The position numbers were made by a program, and so were the translations under genes. The notes below the pieces were generated by a model. That model worked only from the letters and a program-made list of their open reading frames with translations. It did not search any database and was not told the DNA's origin. A stretch of DNA of 46,840 nt from contig NZ_LGDD01000323.1 in the NCBI RefSeq assembly GCF_001279695.1, positions 1-46,840 of the forward strand. Direction: 5' to 3'. Origin of the DNA: Streptomyces sp. WM6378 (GTDB taxonomy: Bacteria; Actinomycetota; Actinomycetes; Streptomycetales; Streptomycetaceae). Position 1 is the first letter of the stretch. Every line of letters begins with the position of its first letter. Positions 34,204 through 42,238 of the stretch are shown one piece after another.

Positions 34204-35225
34204 GCATCACCGCATCCGATCAGGCGCTGTCCGCTGCCTGGGAGTTCACTCTGGACGACGCGCCCGTCGCGCTCAGCGCGCGCGGTGATCTGGTGGCCGT
34301 CGCCGGGGCGGACGGCACGGTCCGCGTCCTGACGGAGGGCGCCGAGATGGGTGCCCTCGAACTGCCCGGCGGGGCGCTGAGTACCCAACTCGCGCCAGAT
34401 GCACAGCATTTGATGGTTACCGGCCCCACCGGGTACGCGCTGTGGCGGCGCGCGGACGGGCGTACGACGGCGCGCGAGACCGGTGCCTGGTCGTCAGCGG
34501 CCGCCTGGGCGAACCGTGAGCGGGTCGCGGTCGCCTCCGGCCGCCGGGCCCTCGTACTCGACGCGGACGGCGCGGAGTTGTGGGCCACCGAGCCCGCCGC
34601 CTCCACCGTCACCGACCTCGCCTGGATGCGTGACGGGCGGCGCCTGGCCGTCGCCGCGTACGGCGCCGTGCGCTGCCACGAGCGGCACACCGCCCGGCCG
34701 GTCGTCACCTATCCCTACCTCGGCTCGCATCTGACGCTCGCCGTCGCGCCCACCGGCCGGTGGATCTGCAGCGGCAACCAGGACGCCTCCATCCACATCT
34801 GGCGAGCCCGCGACGGCGACGAACTGACCATGTCCGGCTACCCGGAGAAGGTCGCACGCCTCGCCTTCGACGACACCGGGTTCTGGCTGGCCGCCGACGG
34901 CGCCCCGGACGTCACGGTGTGGGACTTCTCCGGCAAGGGCCCCGCCGGCACCGCACCCCGCTCCCTGCGCTGCCACGAGACCATCACCGCGCTGGCCTGG
35001 CGGCCCGGCGGCGCCGGCCACCTGGCCAGCGGGGGCGACGACGGCACCGTCGCGCTGTGGCGGGCGACCGCCGGGAGGTCGGAGTCGCGGCTGCGCCCGG
35101 TGCGCACCCTGGAGGGTGAGGCGGCGGTCGCGGCGCTGGCCTGGGCGGGCCCGCACCTGCTGATCGTCTGCTACAGGGACGGCTTGGTACGGGCCCATCG
35201 CCTGCCTCTACGGGAAGCGCTGTGA
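34200..35225 (+). CDS. WD40-repeat protein
   Basis: 341 residues forming about seven WD40-like blades, e.g. LVAVAGADGTVRVL, RRLAVAAYGAVRCHERH, GRWICSGNQDASIHIWRARD, GFWLAADGAPDVTVWDFSG and GHLASGGDDGTVALWRA. No signal peptide, so a cytoplasmic beta-propeller scaffold. It overlaps CobW by four bases upstream and the ferredoxin-like gene downstream, so the three proteins are made together; it may dock the CobW GTPase to a client (inference). Confidence 0.9.
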   Translation: MSITASDQALSAAWEFTLDDAPVALSARGDLVAVAGADGTVRVLTEGAEMGALELPGGALSTQLAPDAQHLMVTGPTGYALWRRADGRTTARETGAWSSAAAWANRERVAVASGRRALVLDADGAELWATEPAASTVTDLAWMRDGRRLAVAAYGAVRCHERHTARPVVTYPYLGSHLTLAVAPTGRWICSGNQDASIHIWRARDGDELTMSGYPEKVARLAFDDTGFWLAADGAPDVTVWDFSGKGPAGTAPRSLRCHETITALAWRPGGAGHLASGGDDGTVALWRATAGRSESRLRPVRTLEGEAAVAALAWAGPHLLIVCYRDGLVRAHRLPLREAL

Positions 35226-35695
35226 GCGGTGCCCTCAACCGCCCTGCCAGTGTCGTCACCATACAGCGCCCTGTCGCCGTCATCCGTGCCGCCCGCGGCC
35301 GGCCGTGCACGCTACTGGTGTGCCGGGGTTGTTGCTGCGGCAATCCGCGCAAGCATCCCGGGGCCGATCACCAGGGGCAGCTGGAGCGACTGCGTACGGC
35401 CGCTGATGATGCGGCGGGACGGTTCACGGTGCGGACGACGGACTGCCTCGGCCCTTGCGACCAGGCGGACGTGGTCGTGGTCCGGCCGTCCGCCGAGGGA
35501 CGGCGGCGCGGCGGGCGGGCGGTCTGGATCGGCTTCGCCATGGACGACACGTTCACCGACGACCTCCTGCGCTGGATCGGCCAAGGGGGCCCTGGCCTCG
35601 CCGCCCCTCCGCCCGCCCTGGAACTGCAGTTCATCCGTGCCCCCGGTACGGAGAAGGAGACCCGGGCACGAGGGCGCCGCCGTGCACGCCGATGA
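35222..35695 (+). CDS. (2Fe-2S) ferredoxin-like (thioredoxin-fold) protein
   Basis: 157 residues. The Cys pattern CRGCCCGNPRKHP, then TTDCLGPCDQADVVVVRPSA, fits the thioredoxin-like (2Fe-2S) ferredoxin domain: a first CxxC(C) and, about 40 residues on, CxxxC. GTG 35222 overlaps the WD40 stop. A second, broken copy sits at 45600-46056 next to a P-type ATPase. It may be a redox or metal-sensing partner of the zinc proteins. The short stretch 35696-35901 has no supported gene, though an open frame (from GTG about 35681) overlaps its end. Confidence 0.8.
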   Translation: MSGALNRPASVVTIQRPVAVIRAARGRPCTLLVCRGCCCGNPRKHPGADHQGQLERLRTAADDAAGRFTVRTTDCLGPCDQADVVVVRPSAEGRRRGGRAVWIGFAMDDTFTDDLLRWIGQGGPGLAAPPPALELQFIRAPGTEKETRARGRRRARR

Positions 35696-35901
35696 GGACC
35701 GCGCCAGGCTCTCCGAGTGTCCGGACCACCCGGTGCCCGCCTCCGTAGCGGCGGGCATCACCGCAACTGCTGCCGCCACCCACCTCGACGCCGCCACAGC
35801 CTGCGTCATCGCGGCCACGAGGGCCACTGGGACGACCACTGAAAGCCGTCCGTGGGTAGTTCACCGCCGGGGGCTGGCTGAGGGAAGGCCGGGCAGGACA
35901 G

Positions 35902-36645
35902 TTATCGGACCGCGACGAGGATGTAGTCGCTGCCGAACTGCCAGACCGGTGCCACGTCTTGGAACCCCGCGTCTCGGAGCAGATCGACGTGATCGGCCAG
36001 GGTGAGGCCGTTGTCGGGGATGCATGACGGGTGACGTGTGGGGCGGAGGCCGAGGAGACCAGCCAGTTCGGGGTCGTCTTCCGCCGCCGCCCACCAGGAC
36101 TCCCAGTCCTCATGCGTGGACAGCCGGCGCCGTTCGCCCCGGCGGCGGCCCACGTGCAGGGCGATCTCCGCGGCCCTGCCGCCGACCGGACGCAGCCGGT
36201 CGCTGTTGACGAGTACGCCGCCTGGACGCAGCACCGCGGCGAGGTCGTTGTACGTGCGGTTCAGCGCGTCCGCGCCGAGGCAGTGCAGCGCGGTGGTGGA
36301 GACCACCGCGTCCAGGGGGCCGCCCAGCTCCAGTTCGTCGATCCAGCCGTCCGTACCCATCGCTGTGCGGACGAAGCGGGCGGCGTTCGCGTAGTGGGTC
36401 CGGCCCAGTTCCAGGAGCAGCGGGTCGATGTCCACGGCCACGATGTCGGCGTGCGGGAGTCGCCGGGCCAGCCGCGCGGCCAGCGGGCCCGGGCCGCACC
36501 CGAGGTCGGCGACCAGGGGCCGGGGCCGGTCTGCCGTGACGTGCTCGACCACATCGGCGATCACGGTGAACCGGTCCTCGCGGTCGAGCGCGTACCGTTG
36601 CTGCTGGTCTTCCCAGCGCCGTACCCACTGCTCGGCCGTCGCCAT
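35902..36645 (-). CDS. SAM-dependent methyltransferase
   Basis: 247 residues with a class I Rossmann fold: motif I VADLGCGPGPLAARLAR, acidic ribose-binding DIDPLL, motif II LDAVVSTTALHCL and the post-motif LRPGGVLVNSDRL. ATG 36645 is preferred (GGGG seven bases upstream) over ATG 36657. A perfect Zur-like palindrome lies 72 bases upstream, so it likely has its own zinc-repressed promoter at the end of the PLP operon. Substrate unknown. Confidence 0.9.
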   Translation of the reverse strand: MATAEQWVRRWEDQQQRYALDREDRFTVIADVVEHVTADRPRPLVADLGCGPGPLAARLARRLPHADIVAVDIDPLLLELGRTHYANAARFVRTAMGTDGWIDELELGGPLDAVVSTTALHCLGADALNRTYNDLAAVLRPGGVLVNSDRLRPVGGRAAEIALHVGRRRGERRRLSTHEDWESWWAAAEDDPELAGLLGLRPTRHPSCIPDNGLTLADHVDLLRDAGFQDVAPVWQFGSDYILVAVR

Positions 36646-36717
36646 TCTCAGCCCCATTCGGCCGTGCCACCTCGCCGTCTCGCACCGTGTCTGCAGGATC
36701 TCCCCCGACCCTACAGG

Positions 36718-36732
36718 TGGAAACGGTTTCCA
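36718..36732. promoter_or_regulatory. Zur-box-like perfect palindrome upstream of the methyltransferase
   Basis: TGGAAACGGTTTCCA is a 15-bp palindrome (7+1+7) matching the Zur-box pattern. It lies between the end of the desulfurase-like gene and the methyltransferase start. Confidence 0.75.
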
Positions 36733-36742
36733 TTCGCGTTGT

Positions 36743-37954
36743 TCACTCCAACGTGGCCAGGACGGCGAGGAGTCGGTCGATCTCCTCCGTGGTGTTGTAG
36801 ACGTGCAGGCTCACCCGCACCGACTCCTGCTTCTCTCCGGCGCTGCCCTGGCAGTGGCTGTCGGAGCGGACCATGAATCCGTGGCTGAAGAGGATGAAGC
36901 CGAGGTCACCGGAGTCGATGCCGCGGTGTCGGAAGGTCACGATGCCCTGGCGCCGCTGCACCTCGGTGTCCGCCGCCAGGCTGGTCTGACAGCCGAGGAT
37001 CTCGTACATGGACAACCGGCGCAGCCCGTCGGTGAGCCGGGAGGCCAGCGCTCGGGTCCAGCGTTCGATCCGGTCCGTGCCCGCGGTGTCCAGCCAGTCG
37101 AGTGCGGCGCGCAGGCTGACGATGCCGGTGGTGTTGGGGCTGCCGCTCCACCCGCCGGGCGTAAAACGCGGTCCACGGATGTTACGGGCCCAGATGGCGC
37201 CGGAGCCGGGCAGGGCCAGGGCCTTGTGACCGGAGAAAACGGCGAAGTCCACATCGAGTTCGGTCATGGAGACCGGCAGGTGGCCGACGCTCTGGGCGGC
37301 GTCCAGGCAGATCGCCACGCGGGGGCCGACGAGGCGGCGGATCCGGTGGATGTTCATGTCGCCGCCGTAGACGTGGTGGACGTGGGAGACCGCGACGAAA
37401 CGGGTCCGCCTGTTCAGCAGCTGGTCCAGTGCCGCCAAGTCGTAGTCTCCGGAGGGTGACTGGTAGGGCATCGGGCGTACCAGGACGCGGATTCCTTGCC
37501 GGGCCAGCAGGTCACGCGTCTCCAACCAGGGCAGGATGTTGGCCTGGTGGTCGGCGAACGGAACGATGACCTCGTCCCCGTCGCCGAGGAACGCTGTGAG
37601 CCAGTCGCGTGCGATGGTCCGCAGGCCGTCGGTGGTCCCGCTCACGAAGTGCACGCCGGACTGTCCGGGGTCCGGGTCGTGGAGGAACTCCTTGATCCGC
37701 TGCCCGGTCTCCCGCACCAGCGCGGTCGTCTGGTTGGCCCAGGTGTAGGTGCCTCGCCCGGCATTGGCGTTGGTGGTGGTGAGGTAGGTGTGGACAGCGT
37801 CCAGTACGGCTTGCGGCTTCTGCGCCGTCGCGGCGCTGTCCAGGTACGCCAGGTCCGGATGCGCCGTGACGATCGGGAACTGGGCGCGCAGCGCGGTCTG
37901 CCAGCTACTCAGTTCCTCCAGGGCGGCAAGGCCGTCGGCGGGTGCGGTGGGCAC
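36743..37954 (-). CDS. Cysteine-desulfurase-like aminotransferase class V enzyme
   Basis: 403 residues, PLP fold type I. YLDSAATAQKP at the start, FADHQANILPW, AVSHVHHVYGG, CLDAAQSVGH (PLP ring Asp) and FSGHKALALPG (Schiff-base Lys) follow SufS/CsdA proteins. A Cys sits near the expected active-site loop (VRSDSHCQGSAG), where SufS has a catalytic Cys, so sulfur transfer is plausible; a transaminase or lyase role cannot be excluded. GTG 37954 lies seven bases after the stop of the cysteine-synthase/rhodanese gene. It ends the operon beginning at the Zur-like box at 40861. Confidence 0.85.
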   Translation of the reverse strand: MPTAPADGLAALEELSSWQTALRAQFPIVTAHPDLAYLDSAATAQKPQAVLDAVHTYLTTTNANAGRGTYTWANQTTALVRETGQRIKEFLHDPDPGQSGVHFVSGTTDGLRTIARDWLTAFLGDGDEVIVPFADHQANILPWLETRDLLARQGIRVLVRPMPYQSPSGDYDLAALDQLLNRRTRFVAVSHVHHVYGGDMNIHRIRRLVGPRVAICLDAAQSVGHLPVSMTELDVDFAVFSGHKALALPGSGAIWARNIRGPRFTPGGWSGSPNTTGIVSLRAALDWLDTAGTDRIERWTRALASRLTDGLRRLSMYEILGCQTSLAADTEVQRRQGIVTFRHRGIDSGDLGFILFSHGFMVRSDSHCQGSAGEKQESVRVSLHVYNTTEEIDRLLAVLATLE

Positions 37955-37961
37955 GGCGGCT

Positions 37962-39305
37962 TCATTCCCTCACCAGCGGTGCGCCCGCGTCGCGCCAGGC
38001 GATGATGCCGCCCCGCAGGCTGCGCACGTCGGGATGGCCCATGCGGGAGAGCAGCGCGGCATACCTGGCGGACTGCTCGCCCACCGGGCAGGCCAGCAGT
38101 ACGGGCCGGCTCTTGCTGAACGGAAGGCCGCCCCGTACGAGTTCGCCGAACAGCTCGTCGACGATGTTGAGCGAGCCCTCGATGTGCAGTGCGGCGTAGG
38201 CGAAGGGGCTGCGCAGGTCGACGACGAGCGGGCGGTCGCGGCCGATCCACGCCAGAGCGTCCTCGACGCCGATGTCGGTGGCGGAGGCCAGTTCGGCGTC
38301 GGAGAGGTCGGCGAGGGAGTTCTTCTGCGGCGGGCGGCCCAGCAGTTCGGGGCGCCGCTCGCGCACATAGCCGAGGTAGCCCTCGATCCGGTCGCACACG
38401 ATGAACACCGCGCTCCTGCGCTCCTGTTCACCGCCCTGATCCCGCTGTGCCAGTTCGGCATCCACTCCGCGCAGATGGCGGACAGCCCCGAAATAGGCGG
38501 CTCCGCCCGTCGGGCCTGCCAGCACACCGCACCTGCGGACCAGCGTCAGCATGCCGTCGATGGCCTGGCCGGAGGTGACGGAGGCGATCGTGTCGTACAC
38601 AGCCGGATCGAACAGACCGACCTCCTGCACCTCGTCAAGGGTGCGGATCCCCGGTACGAAGTCCGACTTGTGTGCCACGAGCCCCACCACCGTCACGTCC
38701 GGGGTGTGCTCCCGCAACACCGTGGCGACGCCCGTGGACGAGCCGGCGGTGCCCACGCAGGCGATGAAATAGTCCGGGGCACGGCCGTCCAGATCCTTGA
38801 TGATCTCGGGCCCGGTGCCTGCCAGATGCGCCTGGAAGTTGAGCGCGTTGAAGTACTGATCCGTGTAGAGGTACGAGCTGCCGGGCCCGGTCAGCGTCTG
38901 GTGGAACAGCGTCAGCGGATCCTCGGTGTTGGTCGGATCGAGGCACTCGGTCTGCCCGGGCAGCTCCTCGACCTCCGCACCCAGCAACAGCAACAGGTCC
39001 TTGGTCTCCGGGATCCGCATCCGGTTGGTGACGGTCTTGAACGGCACTCCGTGCATGCCCGCCAGCACGGCCAGGGCCTTGGCCGTGTTCCCGCTGGACA
39101 GCTCCACCACCGTACGGCCGTGCTCCGCCGCCTCGCTCAGCCCCGGCCGCACCATGTTCCACGCGGCCCTGTCCTTGACCGAACCGAACGGGTTCAACAG
39201 CTCCAGCTTCGCGTACAGGTCGATGCGGCGCAGGCCGTGCACGGCCGGATCGATGCGCAGGAGCGGAGTGTTGCCGATCGCGTCGGTGATGCTGTCAAGC
39301 CTCAT
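37962..39305 (-). CDS. Cysteine-synthase-like PLP enzyme fused to a rhodanese domain
   Basis: 447 residues. Residues 1-310 are a fold type II PLP enzyme: AIGNTPLLRID, NPFGSVKDRAA (PLP Lys), ELSSGNTAKALAVLAG and phosphate loop GTAGSSTG. This is the family of cysteine synthase and SbnA-type diaminopropionate enzymes. The C-terminal 110 residues are a rhodanese domain (VVDLRSPFAYAALHIEGSLN) with the active Cys in LLACPVGEQS. ATG 39305 overlaps the upstream decarboxylase gene by 11 bases, GAGGG just before it. The fusion suggests sulfur or persulfide chemistry coupled to beta-replacement on a serine-type substrate. Confidence 0.9.
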   Translation of the reverse strand: MRLDSITDAIGNTPLLRIDPAVHGLRRIDLYAKLELLNPFGSVKDRAAWNMVRPGLSEAAEHGRTVVELSSGNTAKALAVLAGMHGVPFKTVTNRMRIPETKDLLLLLGAEVEELPGQTECLDPTNTEDPLTLFHQTLTGPGSSYLYTDQYFNALNFQAHLAGTGPEIIKDLDGRAPDYFIACVGTAGSSTGVATVLREHTPDVTVVGLVAHKSDFVPGIRTLDEVQEVGLFDPAVYDTIASVTSGQAIDGMLTLVRRCGVLAGPTGGAAYFGAVRHLRGVDAELAQRDQGGEQERRSAVFIVCDRIEGYLGYVRERRPELLGRPPQKNSLADLSDAELASATDIGVEDALAWIGRDRPLVVDLRSPFAYAALHIEGSLNIVDELFGELVRGGLPFSKSRPVLLACPVGEQSARYAALLSRMGHPDVRSLRGGIIAWRDAGAPLVRE

Positions 39306-40773
39306 GGATGCCCTCCCCTTGTATGACCGGCCAGTACTGCTCGTCCAGGCACCAGCGCCAGGCGCCCTCCTCCTGCCAGGCGGCGACCTTGCGCGCGACG
39401 GGCTGGTGCTGCGCCTGGTCGGCGCTGAAGTCCATGCAGTAGCCCGCGGTGTTCGGGAAGCCCAACAGGTCACCCGGCTGTGGCAGACACGGCAGGAACA
39501 CCATCCGCCGCGTGATCAAGTCGCTTTCCAGGCACAGGTTGCCGGCGAGATACACCCCGACCGGCTCGCCGTCCGCCGCTGGGTCGCGCGTTCCGGCGCG
39601 CGGAACGACGACCGGGTCCATCAGGACTCCGTGCTCCTCCAGGCCGATGTCATCGGCGTTCGCCTCCAGCCGCACCATGCGGTCCCCGGCTTCCGTGCGG
39701 CGCACCTCCAGGACCCGCGCCAACGTGAGCCCGCACTGGTCAACGAGCGCCCGGCCGGGCTCCGTGTAGAGGTCGTAGAGGCTCTCCAGGAGCGAGGCCG
39801 CCAGCGTGCGGCCCAGCGACGGAGCCGGGTGGGAAAGAAGCGCGTCGAGATACCGCTCCCCGGCCACGGGCCGGTGTGCCGGATACAGCCCGAGGCCGCC
39901 CCGCAGCGTCCCTGCTTCGCACCTCAGCCCGTACCCGTGCCGCCCCCAGGTCAGGGCCTCGCGGTTGCCCATCACCGCCTGCGTGAGCTCCGTCGTGTAC
40001 CGGTCCCACTGCCCGCCGTCCGCAAGGTAGTTGACCCCGAAGCCCCCGCCCGCGTCGATGACCCGCGGTTCGAGTCCCCGGCTGCGACACTCGTTCATCA
40101 CCAGGACACAGCCTTCGAGTGCCACGGCCTTCTCGGCGATGCTCGTCGTGTCGAGGTGGTAGCCGACCCCCGTGAAGTCCACGACGTCCTGGTGCCGCTC
40201 GACCGCCTTCAGCAGTGCATCCAGCTCGCTTACCGGTGTGCCGAATCGGCTCTGCCTCGTCAGCTGCCTCACCCCGGGCGAGGAGAACGACGAGAGCCGC
40301 AGCAGAACCCGGACGCGGGGCAGGCCGTACCGGCGCACCACGGCGGCCAGGTCGTCCAACTCGCCGCGCCCGTCGACGTTCACGGCCGCCCCGCTGCGCG
40401 CCGCCAGCCACAGGAACTCCGGGTTCTTCGGCCCCGTCGCCATGATCTGGGCAGGGGCGAAGCCTGCCCCAAGAGCATGCTGAACCTCGCCCAGCGACGC
40501 CACGTCAATCCCGGTTCCGTCACGCGAGGCCGCCAGGCGCCGCACCAAGGCGCTCGACCGGTTCGCCTTGTGCGCGAAGAAGACCTCACCGCTCAGACGG
40601 TGTTTGCGGTACACGGCGCGGAAGCGCGCGAGATTCTCAACGATCTGGTCCGGCAGCACCACGTTGAGCGGCGATCCGAGCCCGCTCGCCAGCGTACGGA
40701 GGAAGCCGGTAGCCCCTAGCAGCGACGCCAGCCTGGGCTCCAGCCGTGGCTCCAGGTATAAGGGGAGGTCCAT
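39295..40773 (-). CDS. Y4yA-type PLP-dependent decarboxylase-like enzyme
   Basis: 492 residues, PLP fold type III (ornithine/diaminopimelate/SbnH decarboxylase superfamily). Features: FFAHKANRS (Schiff-base Lys), GVGYHLDTTS (His near the PLP ring), DAGGGFGVNY (phosphate loop), YTEPGRALV and NLCLESDLI with the Cys that acts across the dimer. ATG 40773 follows GAGGAG by nine bases. It is the first gene of the PLP operon, downstream of a Zur-like box 88 bases away. Likely an amino acid or adduct decarboxylase; the name comes from the closest family I recall. Confidence 0.88.
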   Translation of the reverse strand: MDLPLYLEPRLEPRLASLLGATGFLRTLASGLGSPLNVVLPDQIVENLARFRAVYRKHRLSGEVFFAHKANRSSALVRRLAASRDGTGIDVASLGEVQHALGAGFAPAQIMATGPKNPEFLWLAARSGAAVNVDGRGELDDLAAVVRRYGLPRVRVLLRLSSFSSPGVRQLTRQSRFGTPVSELDALLKAVERHQDVVDFTGVGYHLDTTSIAEKAVALEGCVLVMNECRSRGLEPRVIDAGGGFGVNYLADGGQWDRYTTELTQAVMGNREALTWGRHGYGLRCEAGTLRGGLGLYPAHRPVAGERYLDALLSHPAPSLGRTLAASLLESLYDLYTEPGRALVDQCGLTLARVLEVRRTEAGDRMVRLEANADDIGLEEHGVLMDPVVVPRAGTRDPAADGEPVGVYLAGNLCLESDLITRRMVFLPCLPQPGDLLGFPNTAGYCMDFSADQAQHQPVARKVAAWQEEGAWRWCLDEQYWPVIQGEGIHEA

Positions 40774-40860
40774 CCTCCGAGGCTCCTCCCCTCATCCAGG
40801 GCAGAACGCCCCTGCCATCACCGGGACTTGATCACCGTAGTCCGCCCAAACGGCCGTTCG

Positions 40861-40875
40861 GTCTATCCATTTCCA
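40861..40875. promoter_or_regulatory. Zur-box-like site upstream of the PLP operon
   Basis: Reverse complement TGGAAATGGATAGAC, sharing TGRAAATGGATA with the site upstream of the L32 paralogue. It is a less perfect palindrome than the 36718 site but in the right place for repression. Confidence 0.6.
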
Positions 40876-40894
40876 TCCCGGAGGTGCTTTACGC

Positions 40895-40944
40895 CCCTGC
40901 CCGTCGCTCCGTAGGCAGGGAACGTGCGCCCCCGCGTAGGGGCG
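40895..40944. terminator. Two hairpins after zur
   Basis: CCCTGCC at 40895-40901 pairs with GGCAGGG at 40914-40920, and CGCCCC at 40927-40932 pairs with GGGGCG at 40939-40944. They lie beyond the zur stop (40977) and before the PLP-operon promoter, so they probably separate the two transcription units. Confidence 0.5.
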
Positions 40945-40976
40945 GGGCCGGATGGCAAGGACAGGGGCGTCGGCGG

Positions 40977-41396
40977 CTATCCGGCGCGGCAGTCCGGGCA
41001 GACGCCGGTGAGTTCCACGGTGTGCTCGACCTCGGAGAACCCCGAGGCGGCGGTGATGCGTTCGGCCCAGAACTCGACGTCCTCGGCGTCGATGGGCATG
41101 CCCAGGCCGCAGGTTCGGCACAGCAGATAGTGCCGGTGTTCGGCGGCAGGCCGGTGCCGGAAGAGCCGCTCGCCCACTCGCGTGCGTACGACATCGGCGC
41201 GGTCGGCGGCCGCGAGGGCGCCCAGGGTGCGGTAGACGGTGCTCAGGCCGATGTGCGAACCCGATGCCCTGAGGGAGGCGTGCAGCGTCCGGGCGCTGAC
41301 GAATCCGTGTGCTTCGGTCAATGCTTTGAGCACGGTTACTCGTTGGGCGGTTCTGCGGCCGAGCAGGTCAGCATCGTCGGGCGGAGTAGTCATCAT
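40977..41396 (-). CDS. zur: Zinc uptake regulator, Fur family
   Basis: 139 residues. Winged helix: RRTAQRVTVLKALTEAHGFV, then HIGLSTVYRTLGALAAADRA. The metal-binding HRHYLLCRTCG, the second Cys pair CPDC and the C-terminal EVEHTVELTGVCPD are the Fur/Zur pattern. The location as last gene of a zinc ABC operon identifies it as Zur rather than Fur. ATG 41396 (MMTT) or 41393 overlaps the upstream permease stop. It is expected to bind the sites at 32379, 36718, 40861 and 45094-45147. Confidence 0.93.
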   Translation of the reverse strand: MMTTPPDDADLLGRRTAQRVTVLKALTEAHGFVSARTLHASLRASGSHIGLSTVYRTLGALAAADRADVVRTRVGERLFRHRPAAEHRHYLLCRTCGLGMPIDAEDVEFWAERITAASGFSEVEHTVELTGVCPDCRAG

Positions 41397-42238
41397 GCCG
41401 CTGCTACCTGCCTCGTACGGAGCCGGGTGCGGGGACGTACCACGGCGAGCGCGACCGCGTAGACGGCGGTGGCCACGGCCATGATGGTGAAGCTGGGCGG
41501 GATCTGGGGAACGGCGTAGCTGAGGGCGAGCCCGGCCCACATGTCGGCCACCGCGAGGCCCGCCGACAGGGTGAGCGCACGATAGGGCCGGTCGGTGAGG
41601 CGCTGGGCGGTGCCCGCCGGTGCGGCGAGCAGACCGAGCAACAGCAGCGAGCCGACGGCTTGCGTTGCTTCGGCGGCGGTGGCGCCGGTCAGGGCGAGGA
41701 AGACGATGCCCAGGGTGCGTACGGGAACGTGGCGGGCAGCGGCCACCGCCTCGTCGACCGAGGCGAACAGCAGGGGCCGGGCCACAGCCAGCATCGCCAG
41801 GCAGATTCCAGCCGCGACGGCCGTCGCCAGCCAGGTTTGCTGGGCCGACAGGCCGAAGATCGAGCCGAACAGGACGGTGACGCCCGCCGTCCCGTTGGCG
41901 GCGCCGCGCGACGTCGTATACAGGGTGAGGAAGAAGGCGCCGAGCCCGAGGATCCACGAGAAGACGTTGCCGATGGCCACGTCGTCCGCCCGGCCGCGCT
42001 TGCCGAGCGCCCCGATCAACACCGCGAGGAGCACGGTGGCCGCGAACAGGCCGAGCCGTAGGTCGTAGCCGAACGCGAGCGCCGCGAGCGCCCCGGTGAA
42101 GGCGACGTGGCTGAGCGCGTCGCCAGTGAACACCTGGGCGCGCAGCACCAGGAAGTAGCCGACGAGCCCGGCCGCCAGCGCGATCGCCGTACCCGCGAGC
42201 AGCGCGTGGAGGAAGTAGGGGTGGGAGAAGGCGCTCAT
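41393..42238 (-). CDS. znuB: Zinc ABC transporter permease (second)
   Basis: 281 residues, about eight helices, ABC-3 family (LVLRAQVFTGDALSHVAFTG near the start; EATQAVGSLLLLGLLAAPAG is the cytoplasmic coupling region). Overlaps both neighbours by four bases. With the preceding paralogous permease it probably forms a heterodimeric channel. Confidence 0.9.
   Translation of the reverse strand: MSAFSHPYFLHALLAGTAIALAAGLVGYFLVLRAQVFTGDALSHVAFTGALAALAFGYDLRLGLFAATVLLAVLIGALGKRGRADDVAIGNVFSWILGLGAFFLTLYTTSRGAANGTAGVTVLFGSIFGLSAQQTWLATAVAAGICLAMLAVARPLLFASVDEAVAAARHVPVRTLGIVFLALTGATAAEATQAVGSLLLLGLLAAPAGTAQRLTDRPYRALTLSAGLAVADMWAGLALSYAVPQIPPSFTIMAVATAVYAVALAVVRPRTRLRTRQVAAA

Noticed and set aside
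34760..35198. Alternative frames inside the WD40 gene
   Set aside because: The WD40 frame has repeated blade motifs and 4-base couplings at both ends; others have none.
35902..40875. Classification as a plain cysteine/Fe-S assembly operon
   Set aside because: No SufBCD, IscU or IscR-type genes are present and the promoter carries a Zur-like box, so a housekeeping Fe-S operon is less likely, though the desulfurase homology is real.
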